Shown one piece after another: positions 1-8,808 of a DNA stretch of 41,203 nucleotides. Made by a program: the position numbers and the translations under genes. This DNA comes from Bacillota bacterium (lineage in GTDB: Bacteria; Bacillota; UBA4882; UBA8346), in assembly GCA_023392595.1 (NCBI GenBank), contig JAEVYU010000049.1, forward strand, positions 1 to 41,203, in the 5' to 3' direction. Each line of letters begins with the position of its first letter. Positions within the stretch are counted from its first letter, which is position 1. Under the pieces are notes generated by a model. It worked only from the letters and a program-made list of their open reading frames with translations, searched no databases and was not told the DNA's origin.

Positions 1-122
1 CTGAAAAAGCTGGCGGCATAAGCCGAATGCTGTAGGAAGAAGAATATCGGAAAGCCGTATGAGGGAAAACCTCATGTACGGTTTGATGAGGAGGGGTTGG
101 TAATCCCAGCCCTTTACTCTAT
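1..122 (+). mobile_element. 3' end of a group II intron (domains V and VI)
   Basis: Domain V is at about 52-85. It starts with the catalytic AGC and folds as AGCCGT / ACGGTT and ATGAGG / CCTCAT around a GAAA-type loop with a two-base GT bulge. Domain VI follows, with GGGTTGG pairing CCAGCCC at about 93-112. An unpaired A at 116 lies seven bases before a probable 3' splice site at about 122, ending in AT as group II introns do. Bases 1-21 read LKKLAA-stop and may be the last codons of the intron-encoded reverse transcriptase, but six residues are too few to prove that. The rest of the intron lies outside the window. The exact 3' boundary could be off by one or two bases. Confidence 0.85.
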
Positions 123-195
123 CAAAAAGAGAAAGGACAAAGATAAAAGGAAAAAATTGGTACGATGTAAAACTCTTGATGAAAAGTCGGGGGTT

Positions 196-243
196 TCACG
201 AACACTGGCGAATCAATTGCTCCGTTCAGGCACTTCCATTGGT
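196..243 (+). pseudogene. Remnant of a four-helix-bundle (23S rRNA IVS-type) protein gene
   Basis: The frame reads SRTLANQLLRSGTSIG. This matches the conserved core of the small four-helix-bundle proteins often encoded in 23S rRNA intervening sequences and elsewhere (QLLRSGTSIGAN in the family). The usual continuation (ANxxEA and the later helices) is missing, and the frame ends at 288 in unrelated sequence. No start codon or ribosome site belongs to it, and the reading frame upstream runs back into the group II intron. It is therefore a fragment, not a working gene. The identification rests on one short motif. Confidence 0.5.
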
Positions 244-247
244 GTCT

Positions 248-511
248 TTACCCTTTTCCCTTTGAAGACAGTTTCACCGGCATTTTAAGGGCATAGACAT
301 CTTCTTCGAGGGCGGCCATTTTTTGGTTCAAGACCGCTTGCACATCCTCGATGGCCTGGTTGTAAAGGAAAGGCCCCATTTGTTTGATCATAAAGTCGAT
401 CAAAAACTCCGCCGCCAGATCACCGATCTCCTCGCCCCGCTCATCCCGGAAGTATTGTTGAACCATAGCGACGATTTGGGCCTTTTGTTCTTTGGGGATT
501 TTTAAATTCAT
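248..511 (-). CDS. DUF2164 family protein
   Basis: An 87-residue protein of the DUF2164 family, which has no established function. The family core is clear: an N-terminal IPKEQKAQIVAMVQQYF helix, then RDERGEEIGDLAAEFLIDF, and a C-terminal GPFLYNQAIEDVQ stretch. No membrane segment or signal peptide is visible, so it is probably a small soluble cytoplasmic protein. The ATG at 511 is preferred because AAAGGAA precedes it at good spacing; the frame stays open 19 codons further without a ribosome site. The length is normal for the family. It stands alone and is followed by the four-helix-bundle remnant on the other strand. Confidence 0.8.
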   Translation of the reverse strand: MNLKIPKEQKAQIVAMVQQYFRDERGEEIGDLAAEFLIDFMIKQMGPFLYNQAIEDVQAVLNQKMAALEEDVYALKMPVKLSSKGKG

Positions 512-736
512 GATAAATTCCTTTCTTTTTAATGGGCTCCTCATAGGCATTGAATATGCCTTGGACAACCCTATGGATATATATTATAACACGCAGGAAT
601 TGTTGGACATAAATGGAATGATATGATTTATTGCACAAAGGTTAGCATAGCTAATTAAAATGCAGCTTATTAGTTGCCTTGATTTATGGGACATAAAATT
701 ATTTTTGCCCATCCTAAGTTTAAAACAAAAATCATA

Positions 737-767
737 TTGACTTTTCCGTAACGGAAAACATTACAAT
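737..767 (+). promoter_or_regulatory. MerR-type promoter with palindromic operator in a 19-bp spacer
   Basis: The -35 TTGACT (737-742) and -10 TACAAT (762-767) are 19 bp apart, the over-long spacing typical of MerR-regulated promoters. The spacer holds a perfect palindrome around one central base, TTTTCCGTAACGGAAAA (742-758). It lies 49 bp upstream of the MerR-family gene at 816, so autoregulation is the natural reading. Confidence 0.8.
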
Positions 768-815
768 GGGTTAAGAGGCGCTTCTGAAAATCCATTGAAG
801 GGAGAGAAGGATGAG

Positions 816-1727
816 GTGAAGGAAATTCATAAAATCGGAGAAGTTGCCGCTAAATTTAATATTTCCGGCCGCGCGCTCCGCTATTATGAAGAAATCGGGA
901 TCTTAAGAAGTATCCGCAGTAATGAATCTCAATACCGTTACTATGATCAAGAAGCCATGATCCGGATAGAGCAGATTCTTTTTTTGCGGAAAATGCAAAT
1001 ACCGATTAAAGATATTCAAGGGATTTTTACTTCGGAGAATGTAGAGATTGCCATAAATGTACTAAGGCTCAAACTCAAAAATCTTGAGGAAGAGACGGAA
1101 ATGACCCTGGAGTTAACGGAAAGAGTGAAAGCCTTTTTATTCTTTCTCCAAAAGCAAACCAACCATAACCATAATGAGCTGAAATTTAATAAGATCTTCA
1201 ATCTCAAAAATCACTTCTTCCAAGGGATTCATTTTGAAAAGGAGGCTTCTGAGATGATGAATGAAAAATTTAAAGAACTTGATGATATAAGGATAATTCG
1301 GTTAAGACCGATGAAAGTGGCATATTACCGGGCGGAAAGCGCGTCACCGGAAACGGATGCCTGGAATGTGATGAAGCAGTGGGTAATCGATAACGGGCTG
1401 GAAGAACTGGCAACGACACGATTTTTTGGATTTAACAATCCTGGTCCTACCGCGGATAGACCTGAATATGGGTATGAAGTATGGGTAAACGTTCCCGATA
1501 GCCTTCCAGAGTCCGGAGAAATAAAAATCAAAAAATTCGAAGGCGGATTATACGGCGTGACATGTTGTCGGTTGCACAATATTAGCGACCAATGGAAAAG
1601 GCTTGGCCAGTGGGTAAGGAAAAGCGAGTATGGTTTCGGAGACCATCAGTGGCTTGAGGAAACGATTTCTCCGGATAAAACCCCCAATGAAAATACCCAG
1701 TTTGATCTGTATTATCCGGTGAAATAA
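816..1727 (+). CDS. MerR family transcriptional regulator with GyrI-like effector domain
   Basis: A cytoplasmic one-component regulator of about 303 residues. The N-terminal winged helix-turn-helix of the MerR family is at residues 5-75 (IGEVAAKFNISGRALRYYEE, then RYYDQEAM and the ILFLRKMQIPIKDI stretch). A dimerising coiled coil follows at about 80-120, then a C-terminal domain of about 150 residues resembling the GyrI/AraC effector-binding fold (PMKVAYYRAES, YGYEVWVNVPD, YPVK at the end). Proteins of this layout, such as BltR or BmrR relatives, bind small, often drug-like ligands. GTG at 816 is chosen because GAAGG lies just upstream; a TTG at 795 is also in frame. The promoter carries a perfect MerR-style operator. 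The next gene, 80 bp downstream, is oligogalacturonate lyase, so the effector might be a pectin-derived compound, but that is inference. Confidence 0.85.
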   Translation: MKEIHKIGEVAAKFNISGRALRYYEEIGILRSIRSNESQYRYYDQEAMIRIEQILFLRKMQIPIKDIQGIFTSENVEIAINVLRLKLKNLEEETEMTLELTERVKAFLFFLQKQTNHNHNELKFNKIFNLKNHFFQGIHFEKEASEMMNEKFKELDDIRIIRLRPMKVAYYRAESASPETDAWNVMKQWVIDNGLEELATTRFFGFNNPGPTADRPEYGYEVWVNVPDSLPESGEIKIKKFEGGLYGVTCCRLHNISDQWKRLGQWVRKSEYGFGDHQWLEETISPDKTPNENTQFDLYYPVK

Positions 1728-1807
1728 GCTGACTCCTTTACAATGGAGTCGAAAGATGATATTGATGATTGACTACAAAAGAGTAATTCAATAGGGAGTG
1801 TGATCGG

Positions 1808-3031
1808 ATGATTCCGGTGCGGATGACTGTAAACACAGATGCCAACGAGCAGTTGCTTTATTTTACTTCCTCCAGCCTTTCGGCGGATGACCAAATTTTG
1901 TGGTTTATCAGCGATCGGACGGGCCACCCCAATGTTTTTTGCCGGGATCTAAGGACCGGAGCAGAAAAACAGCTCAGCCAAAACCGGGAAGGTTTTTTAA
2001 AATCCTATGTCTATTTTAACGGCAATCCCTATCGTGGTCTTGGTCTGGCAAGCATCAGCGTAGATGCCAAAAATGCCAGGGCCTATTTTATTCAAGGCCG
2101 GGATCTTTGTTCGGTTGACTTAGACGGAAGGATCAAGGTGCTCAATCAAATTCCCGCCCGGCAAGTAACGGCCTTCACCCATGTCAGCGCCGACGGGGGT
2201 TTGATTTGCGTGCCAACGACCGACGCCCGCGCCTTGGAGGGCGACAACTTCACCAATGACAGTCCGGGTTACCGTTTGGGAGATGGCGGTAAAAAGAATG
2301 AGGTTATTACCGGTAAACCCGATTATGATATTGATGAACGGGTTCGTAAAGAAAACCTCAGTTCCTATTTGAGGGTTTTTGATACCCAAAGCGGCGTGGA
2401 GGTTTTGGGTGAAAAGGTTCCTCAGGCTTGGATTACCCACGTCCAATTTAACCCGGTGGATTCCCGGCAAATCCTTTACAATCATGAATGGGCTGCGGAT
2501 TGCGGTGTCCGGCGGCTCTGGTTGTGGAACGGTCATCAGCATGTCCGGCTGCGGACCGAGGGCGGGGAACGGTCCAGAAGGGACTGGACTTGCCATGAGA
2601 TGTGGCAGGCCGATGGAAAATACATTATTTATCACGGCAAGTTTCAAAACGGCGACGCCTATGTGGGAAGAGTAAGTCCGGCGGGTAATGACAATATAGA
2701 AATCAGGCTGCCGCAGAGCTATGAACGCTACGGTCATTTTACCGCCGGAAACCGCCATAATGATTGGCTGGTATCGGATGGGTATTTTCATCCGGACGGA
2801 GCGCCGGTGAATGAAAACTGGGGGGGCGAATGGATTAGCCTGCAGATCGTGGATTGGGAACGCCGTAATATTCGATGGTTTCCTCTCTGCGAACACCGTT
2901 CTTTCTGGGACTGTCAGGACAGTCATCCCCATCCCATACTGGACCATGGGGACGGCAGTGTTTATTTTACCTCAAACCGGGATGGCAAACGGGCGGTGTT
3001 CAAGGTTGAGGTGCCATCCAATATAAAATAA
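1808..3031 (+). CDS. ogl: Oligogalacturonate lyase (PL22)
   Basis: A 407-residue protein resembling oligogalacturonate lyases of polysaccharide lyase family 22. These cleave short, often unsaturated galacturonate oligomers in the cytoplasm by beta-elimination, giving 5-keto-4-deoxyuronate. The sequence shows beta-propeller-like repeats (WFISDRTGHPNVFCRDL; VYFTSNRDGKRAVFKVEV). It keeps the Mn-ligand pattern Q-x2-H-x-H of the family at Q370, H373 and H375 (CQDSHPHP), and histidines at 211, 226 (NHEW) and 263 (CHEMW) where the family has its metal ligand and catalytic base. There is no signal peptide, as expected. The ATG at 1808 follows AGGGAGTG. The gene is downstream of a MerR regulator and may be controlled by it. 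The nearest other pectin gene is the methylesterase at 19172; no kduI, kduD or kdgK is present. Confidence 0.8.
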   Translation: MIPVRMTVNTDANEQLLYFTSSSLSADDQILWFISDRTGHPNVFCRDLRTGAEKQLSQNREGFLKSYVYFNGNPYRGLGLASISVDAKNARAYFIQGRDLCSVDLDGRIKVLNQIPARQVTAFTHVSADGGLICVPTTDARALEGDNFTNDSPGYRLGDGGKKNEVITGKPDYDIDERVRKENLSSYLRVFDTQSGVEVLGEKVPQAWITHVQFNPVDSRQILYNHEWAADCGVRRLWLWNGHQHVRLRTEGGERSRRDWTCHEMWQADGKYIIYHGKFQNGDAYVGRVSPAGNDNIEIRLPQSYERYGHFTAGNRHNDWLVSDGYFHPDGAPVNENWGGEWISLQIVDWERRNIRWFPLCEHRSFWDCQDSHPHPILDHGDGSVYFTSNRDGKRAVFKVEVPSNIK

Positions 3032-3131
3032 AGCACTCCATGATGGTTTCCGCGTTCCCGCACTTGCCTTGAAATTATTTCCGTGGTAATCTATTCATAT
3101 TCAATGAAGAATCACACGGGAGTATCTTTTC

Positions 3132-4880
3132 ATGGAGTCCAAATTTAAAAAATTTATCTCTTATTACCACCCCTATCTGGGAACCTTTCTGGCGGACCTG
3201 GGGTGCGCTTTCGCTGCGGCCGGGATTAGCTTGGCTTTTCCGTTGATTATCCGCTATATTGCCAATATTCTCTTGAAGGACGGAGCCGTTTCTGCGATCA
3301 ATACTGCGCCTGCCCCGATTATTTGGCAATTGGCCCTGCTTATGCTGGGTATGGTCGTGGTGGAATTTTGCTGTAACTACTATATCACCACCTGCGGGCA
3401 CATTATGGGAGCCCGGATGGAGTATGACCTGCGGAACGAGATTTTCAACCACCTTCAGAAGTTATCCTTCAATTATTACGACAACCAGAAAACCGGTCAG
3501 ATCATGTCGAGAATTACCAACGACCTTTTCGACATCACCGAACTTTACCATCATGGACCGGAAGATGTTTTGATATCCTTGACCAAGTTAATCGGAGCTT
3601 TCTGCATATTATCCCAGATGAATTTCTTACTGACACTGGTAGTCTTTATCTTCATTCCCCCGATGGGTTTGTTCGCCTACTATTATAACCGGCAGATGAG
3701 GCATGCTTTTCGGAAAAACCGTGAAAAGATCGCGGAGATTAACGCCGGAACGGAAGAGAGCATTTCCGGAGTCCGGGTGGTTAAATCTTTTGCCAATGAA
3801 GATTTGGAACTTCAGAAATTTCGTGAAAGCAACCAGCGGTTTGTGGAAACCAAGAAAAACAGTTACAAGTATATGGGCCGATACAATAGTGGGATTAACG
3901 CCTTTAGTTCATTGATTTATGTCGTTTTGGTGGTGGCTGCCTCTTTTTTAATTGGCCGTGGACAGATCCGGGCCATTGATTTGTTGACTTTCCTATTGTA
4001 CATCAATGTATTCTTGGAGCCCATCAAGAAGTTGATTAATTTTGGCGAGCAGTTTCAAAACGGAATCTCCGGGTTTGACCGTTTCTATGAAGTGCTTTCC
4101 ATCGCCCCCGATATTGCCGATGCCAAGAATGCCGTTACTTTAAAAAATGTTCAAGGAGATATTGAATTTCAAAATGTTTCTTTCCATTACCGGGAAAATA
4201 CCACCGAAGTTCTCTCTCATATCAATTTGACCGTTAAACCCAGCGAGTACATTGCTTTGGTCGGTCCGTCAGGAGTCGGTAAGACCACTTTGTGCAGCCT
4301 GATACCCCGTTTTTATGAGGTTTCATCGGGCCGTATCACCCTGGACGGCCGGGATATCCGCAATATCAAGCTTCGTTCGCTACGCCGTAATATCGGCATT
4401 GTCCAGCAGGAAGTATACCTTTTTGCCGGCTCGGTCATGGATAATATCCGCTACGGCAAACCGGACGCTTCGGAAGAAGAAATCATTGCTGCGGCGAAGA
4501 ATGCCAACGCCCATGATTTTATAATGGAATTGCCGGATGGTTATGATACCGATATCGGCCAACGGGGGGTCAAGCTTTCCGGTGGTCAAAAGCAACGCTT
4601 ATCCATTGCCCGGGTGTTTTTGAAAAATCCGCCGGTGCTCATTTTTGATGAGGCCACCTCAGCGCTGGATAATGAAAGCGAGAAAGTGGTGCAGGACTCC
4701 CTGGAGACACTGGCCCGGGGGAGAACCACCTTTGTCATCGCCCATCGTCTTTCGACCATCCGTAAAGCCCGCAGAATTTTGGTTTTAACCGCCGAAGGCA
4801 TTGCCGAAGAGGGTGACCATGAAAGTCTGCTGGCCCAAAACGGAATTTATGCCGGTTTATATAAAATGCAGTTCAAATAG
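3132..4880 (+). CDS. ABC transporter, fused permease and ATPase (MsbA/YheI type)
   Basis: A 582-residue half-transporter. The first 320 residues hold about six membrane helices (for example 22-42, 64-82, 155-180 and 258-276) with the exporter-type loop containing FNYYDNQKTGQIMSRITND. The nucleotide-binding domain has Walker A GPSGVGKTT at 378-386, the Q-loop in NIGIVQQEVYLF, the signature LSGGQKQR, Walker B VLIFDEATSALD and the H-loop IAHRLST. All catalytic residues are present, so it could work as a homodimer. The family exports lipids, drugs or peptides; the cargo is not visible here. It starts 100 bp after the lyase gene without an evident terminator between them, so co-transcription is possible. 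No partner half-transporter is adjacent. Confidence 0.9.
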   Translation: MESKFKKFISYYHPYLGTFLADLGCAFAAAGISLAFPLIIRYIANILLKDGAVSAINTAPAPIIWQLALLMLGMVVVEFCCNYYITTCGHIMGARMEYDLRNEIFNHLQKLSFNYYDNQKTGQIMSRITNDLFDITELYHHGPEDVLISLTKLIGAFCILSQMNFLLTLVVFIFIPPMGLFAYYYNRQMRHAFRKNREKIAEINAGTEESISGVRVVKSFANEDLELQKFRESNQRFVETKKNSYKYMGRYNSGINAFSSLIYVVLVVAASFLIGRGQIRAIDLLTFLLYINVFLEPIKKLINFGEQFQNGISGFDRFYEVLSIAPDIADAKNAVTLKNVQGDIEFQNVSFHYRENTTEVLSHINLTVKPSEYIALVGPSGVGKTTLCSLIPRFYEVSSGRITLDGRDIRNIKLRSLRRNIGIVQQEVYLFAGSVMDNIRYGKPDASEEEIIAAAKNANAHDFIMELPDGYDTDIGQRGVKLSGGQKQRLSIARVFLKNPPVLIFDEATSALDNESEKVVQDSLETLARGRTTFVIAHRLSTIRKARRILVLTAEGIAEEGDHESLLAQNGIYAGLYKMQFK

Positions 4881-4963
4881 ATCTTTTATTTTGGGAACTG
4901 AAATCAGGTAGATTCGCTTTTCTTTGTATAGTATGATAGATAGGATAGATGAAGGAGATTAGT

Positions 4964-7522
4964 ATGTTTACATTTATAGTCAACGGTGAGCGGGTCACAA
5001 CGGAACAAGACAAGAAGTTATTGGCATTCTTAAGGGATGACCTGCGCCTAACCTCCGTGAAGGATGGTTGCAGCGAGGGCGCCTGTGGTACTTGCACTGT
5101 ATTAATCGACGGCAAAAAAGTGAAAGCCTGTATTCCCAAAATCTCTTCCCTGGAAGGCAAGTCCGTAGTCACGGTTGAAGGACTGTCGGAACGGGAAAAG
5201 GAAGTCTACGTGCACTGCTTTGCAGAGGCAGGTGCGGTTCAGTGCGGGTATTGCATCCCGGGGATGGTGATTTCGGCCAAGAGTTTGTTGGATAATAACT
5301 TGAATCCCACCCGTGCCCAGGTTAAAGAGGCTATTAAGGGCAATCTCTGCCGCTGTACCGGTTATGTTAAGATTGAAGAAGCTATCCTGAATGCGGCCGA
5401 CTTTTTTCGTACGAATCTGCCGATTCCATCGCGGGAAACCAGCGCATCTCTAAACAAGCGGTTCAAAAGGGTGGATGCAGAGGAAAAGATTTTAGGGACG
5501 GGCGAGTTTGTAGACGATATTGTCGTTCCGGGGATGATTTATGCTAAAGCATTACGTTCCCAATATCCGCGGGCTGTCGTCAATAGGATCGACATCAGCA
5601 AAGCACTGGCTCATCCGGATTGTGTCCGCATCCTTACCGAAAAGGATGTGCCCCATAAGAAAGTTGGGCATTTGGTGATGGATTGGGATGTAATGATTGG
5701 GGAAGGTGGAACAACCCGTTATATAGGGGATGCCCTGGCGCTGGTGGCCACTTATCATAAAGAAACCCTGGACGAAGTATTATCCCTGATCGAAGTTAAT
5801 TACACAGAGCTGACTCCGGTAACTTCCCCCACCGATGCCCTGAAAGGAGATGCGCCTCTGATTCACGAACAAGGCAATATCCTTCGCAAAGAAGTGCTGA
5901 GGCGGGGCAATGTCGATGAGGCCCTGAAGAGATCAAAGTATGTTGTAACCCGCAAATATAAAACCCCTTTCACCGATCATGCGTTTATGGAGCCGGAGTG
6001 CGCTATTGCCATGCCGGATGGGGACGATGGATTACTCCTTTATACGGGTTCGCAATCGGTTTATGATGAAAGGCATGAAATTTCTCACATGCTGGGCATC
6101 CCGGAAGAAAAGGTGCATTGTCAATCGAAATTGGTAGGCGGCGGTTTCGGGGGAAAAGAGGACATGAGCGTCCAGCATCATGCGGCGTTGATGGCTTGGT
6201 ATACTAAAAGTGCGGTGAAGGTGAAGTTTTCACGGCAGGAAAGCCTTAATTATCATACCAAACGTCATGCCATGGAAATGGAGTTCACTCATGCTTGTGA
6301 TGAAAACGGCATTCTCACCGGGATGAGAGCCGTTCTCATCGCTGATAGCGGCGCTTACGCTTCTTTAGGAGGTCCGGTTTTACAAAGAGCTTGCACTCAC
6401 GCGGCTGGCCCTTACAATTATCAGAATATCGACATCCTGGGCCTGTCGGTATACACCAATAACGTGGTCGGCGGCGCCTATCGCGGTTTCGGCGTCACCC
6501 AGAGCTGTTTTGCAACGGAAAATAATATTAATCTGCTGGCGGAAAAGGTTGGGATTTCTCCCTGGGAGATCCGTTACCGAAATGCGATTCGCCCCGGTCA
6601 AATACTGCCCAATGGCCAGATAGCCGACCCCAACTGTGCCATGGTGGAATGTTTGGAAGCGGTGAAAGAAGTTTATGAAACTCATCCCTATGCCGGTATT
6701 GCCTGCGCCTTTAAAAACAGCGGGACAGGGGTGGGATTAAAGGATATCGGGCGTTGCATCCTTTCTGTGGAAAAAGGGATCGTCCATATCAGGACTTCCG
6801 CGGCTTGCATGGGTCAAGGAATCGCCACCATGTGCACGCAGATGGTATGTAATGAAACGGGACTGGATCCGGCCCTCACTTATCACGAACGTCCGGATAC
6901 CATACGCACGCCGAATGCCGGAACCAGTACCGCTTCCAGGCAGACCGTGTTGACCGGAGAAGCAACCAGACGGGCTGCTGAAAGACTAGGGAAAGAGTTA
7001 AAAACGGGGAAAACGCTTGCTCAATTGGAGGGACAAGAGTTCTACGGCGAATTTTCAGCCGTCACCGATCCGATGGGTTCGCCGAAAGATTACCCGGTCA
7101 GCCATATTAGTTACAGTTATGCGGCCCAGGTTGTTGTTTTGGATGACCAGGGTAAAGTGGAGAAGGTTGTGGCCGCTTACGATGTGGGTACACCGGTCAA
7201 CATCCAATCCGTAGAAGGTCAAATCGAGGGTGGAATCGTGATGGGTTTAGGCTATGCCTTAACCGAGGATTTTCCGGTGAAAGGCGGTTATCCCCAAGTT
7301 AAATTCGGAACCCTCGGCTTAATGCGGGCTCCTGAAACGCCGGCGGTTGAAGTACAACTGGTACAATCCAAAGGTGAAAAGCTTCCCTATGCGTTCGGTG
7401 CCAAAGGAGTGGGCGAGTTATGCCTGATCCCGACCGCCCCGGCCTGTTCTCATGCGTATTACCGGTTCGACGGTAAATTCCGAACTTCGTTGCCTCTTAT
7501 GGGGACCCACTATAAAAAATAA
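4964..7522 (+). CDS. Selenium-dependent xanthine dehydrogenase-type molybdenum hydroxylase, Fe-S and Mo domains fused
   Basis: An 852-residue enzyme of the xanthine oxidase family. Residues 1-75 are a plant-type [2Fe-2S] ferredoxin domain with cysteines 36, 41, 44 and 56. Residues 80-150 are the second [2Fe-2S] domain with C94, C97, C129 and C131 (CGYC, CRCTGY). The molybdopterin part includes VGGGFGGKED, AYRGFGVTQ and the C-terminal GAKGVGELCLIP, whose Glu is the usual catalytic base. The order and length match clostridial selenium-dependent xanthine dehydrogenases, which hydroxylate purines. The labile selenium is not DNA-encoded, so this assignment rests on overall family likeness. The FAD subunit is not fused and not adjacent, and no XdhC or cofactor genes are nearby. 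The start is set by AAGGAG at 4952-4957, six bases before ATG 4964. A 12-bp hairpin follows the gene. Confidence 0.8.
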   Translation: MFTFIVNGERVTTEQDKKLLAFLRDDLRLTSVKDGCSEGACGTCTVLIDGKKVKACIPKISSLEGKSVVTVEGLSEREKEVYVHCFAEAGAVQCGYCIPGMVISAKSLLDNNLNPTRAQVKEAIKGNLCRCTGYVKIEEAILNAADFFRTNLPIPSRETSASLNKRFKRVDAEEKILGTGEFVDDIVVPGMIYAKALRSQYPRAVVNRIDISKALAHPDCVRILTEKDVPHKKVGHLVMDWDVMIGEGGTTRYIGDALALVATYHKETLDEVLSLIEVNYTELTPVTSPTDALKGDAPLIHEQGNILRKEVLRRGNVDEALKRSKYVVTRKYKTPFTDHAFMEPECAIAMPDGDDGLLLYTGSQSVYDERHEISHMLGIPEEKVHCQSKLVGGGFGGKEDMSVQHHAALMAWYTKSAVKVKFSRQESLNYHTKRHAMEMEFTHACDENGILTGMRAVLIADSGAYASLGGPVLQRACTHAAGPYNYQNIDILGLSVYTNNVVGGAYRGFGVTQSCFATENNINLLAEKVGISPWEIRYRNAIRPGQILPNGQIADPNCAMVECLEAVKEVYETHPYAGIACAFKNSGTGVGLKDIGRCILSVEKGIVHIRTSAACMGQGIATMCTQMVCNETGLDPALTYHERPDTIRTPNAGTSTASRQTVLTGEATRRAAERLGKELKTGKTLAQLEGQEFYGEFSAVTDPMGSPKDYPVSHISYSYAAQVVVLDDQGKVEKVVAAYDVGTPVNIQSVEGQIEGGIVMGLGYALTEDFPVKGGYPQVKFGTLGLMRAPETPAVEVQLVQSKGEKLPYAFGAKGVGELCLIPTAPACSHAYYRFDGKFRTSLPLMGTHYKK

Positions 7523-7555
7523 TCTGGAATTTCTTGATTGGCTTTTCGGTCATAA

Positions 7556-7590
7556 AAAGAGAGAGGATGAAGTTTGATTCCTCTCTCTTT
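7556..7590. terminator. Hairpin after the molybdenum hydroxylase gene
   Basis: AAAGAGAGAGGA (7556-7567) pairs perfectly with TCCTCTCTCTTT (7579-7590) around an 11-base loop. There is no long T-run after it, so termination may be weak; mRNA end protection is the alternative. Confidence 0.6.
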
Positions 7591-7680
7591 GCCGATTTTG
7601 ACAATTGTTTGCGCCAGCGCCGTGAAGGTGACTTCCAGCATGATCACCATTGGCGCCCATAAGGCCGTTTGGTTTTTTTT

Positions 7681-7726
7681 AAAATAAAAAAAGCAGGCAT
7701 CAAGTTCACCTGCTTTTTTTATTTTT
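7681..7726. terminator. Bidirectional rho-independent terminator
   Basis: AAAATAAAAAAAGCAGG (7681-7697) pairs with CCTGCTTTTTTTATTTT (7709-7725), giving a 17-bp stem with A/T tracts on both sides. It lies between the convergent ends of the hydroxylase and the LysM gene and can stop transcription from both strands. Confidence 0.85.
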
Positions 7727-7735
7727 ACGATCAGG

Positions 7736-8656
7736 TTAAGGTTCAGGATTCATGGAAGGAGAAGCATCTTCCTCCTGAAAATCTGATTGATATGCTTCAT
7801 TAACCATGGTTTGATGGGAAGAATCCACTCTGCCGCTTCGATGAACCCGGCTACCCAAGAAATGGATACAGAATTGGCCGCGGAAACCATTGCCCTGAAT
7901 TGTCTTGCCGCCATGCGGCATGCCATTCATGGAAGCGGAAATATATAAACGACGGCACTCAATAATCACGGCTTTACGGTTCCAGCTCCAGTGGCCACCA
8001 TAAATATCCAGCATTTTATCGGTATCTTGCTTGGTCAGGGGTTCGACATCCGCATGGTAAACACCGCCGTAGCGTCTGACTTCAAAAGATTTCCCGGAAG
8101 AAACATCAGTAACTTTTACGACTTCTCCCTGGTTCCATAATTGATTCACAAGTGACCAGGGAATCTCTTGAATCCCGCGGCTACCGCCACGGGAGGCAAT
8201 CTGCCGGTAGCGCCCGATTGGGATTAAAAGGCTTTGCCCCTCCGAGATTTGGTTGTCATGCAACTTGTTTTTTACCAGGATTTCGGCAACAGATGAATTG
8301 AATTTGGCGGAAATTGACTGTAAAGTGTCGCCTTCCGCAACGATATATTGAACGGCTTGGTTGCGATCATTGAAAATCGCTTCCAAAATTTCCAGGGTGT
8401 ATTGATCAACATTACCATCGGGTTTGAGATGGTTTTCCAATTGAAAGGATTGAACCGCTTCTTTGGTCGAAGCGCCATAAAATCCGGTAGGGGCAGTTCG
8501 CAAATATTTTAATTGGTATAAATAATTTTGAACTTCCCGGACTCGCTCACCTTTGGAACCTACCTGGAGAGGATCATCCGCGTAAACCGGAGCCTGGACG
8601 CGGGCGGCTAGCAAAATAAATAGAAAAATGATCCCATATTTTAAATAATGGCGCAT
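7736..8656 (-). CDS. Secreted peptidoglycan-binding / LysM domain protein
   Basis: A 306-residue exported protein. Residues 1-26 are a signal peptide (hydrophobic core YGIIFLFILLAARV, cleavage likely after VYA). A PG_binding_1 domain follows at about 29-95 (VGSKGERVREVQNYLYQLKYL, STKEAVQSFQ) and a LysM domain at about 103-147 (YIVAEGDTLQSISAKFNSSV, LLIPIG). The last 150 residues form a domain I cannot name, with motifs such as GGVYHADVEPL, GGHWSWNRKAV and GNGFRGQFCIHFLGSR. Similar C-terminal regions occur in clostridial LysM proteins of unknown activity. The role is probably binding or remodelling of the cell wall. AAGGAG precedes ATG 8656. It is a single-gene unit ending at the bidirectional terminator. 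Confidence 0.85.
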   Translation of the reverse strand: MRHYLKYGIIFLFILLAARVQAPVYADDPLQVGSKGERVREVQNYLYQLKYLRTAPTGFYGASTKEAVQSFQLENHLKPDGNVDQYTLEILEAIFNDRNQAVQYIVAEGDTLQSISAKFNSSVAEILVKNKLHDNQISEGQSLLIPIGRYRQIASRGGSRGIQEIPWSLVNQLWNQGEVVKVTDVSSGKSFEVRRYGGVYHADVEPLTKQDTDKMLDIYGGHWSWNRKAVIIECRRLYISASMNGMPHGGKTIQGNGFRGQFCIHFLGSRVHRSGRVDSSHQTMVNEAYQSDFQEEDASPSMNPEP

Positions 8657-8808
8657 ATTGTAAAATTCTCCTTGTATATTTCAAATTTGTTAATTCTCCT
8701 TTCAGGTAAGTAATTCCTCCCCAAAAGTGGAATTTCTAATCAATCGGAGAAAAGTCTTTTCTTTATCATCATCACAAAATACGGAATCCTCTTTTTGATT
8801 CATCATGA

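Noticed and set aside
97..288. Plus-strand frame running out of the group II intron
   Set aside because: Its start lies in domain VI of the intron; only the middle resembles a protein family, so it is treated as a remnant.
2120..2947. Long open frame of 275 codons on the minus strand
   Set aside because: It lies wholly opposite the oligogalacturonate lyase gene, has no ribosome site and shows no recognisable protein motif.
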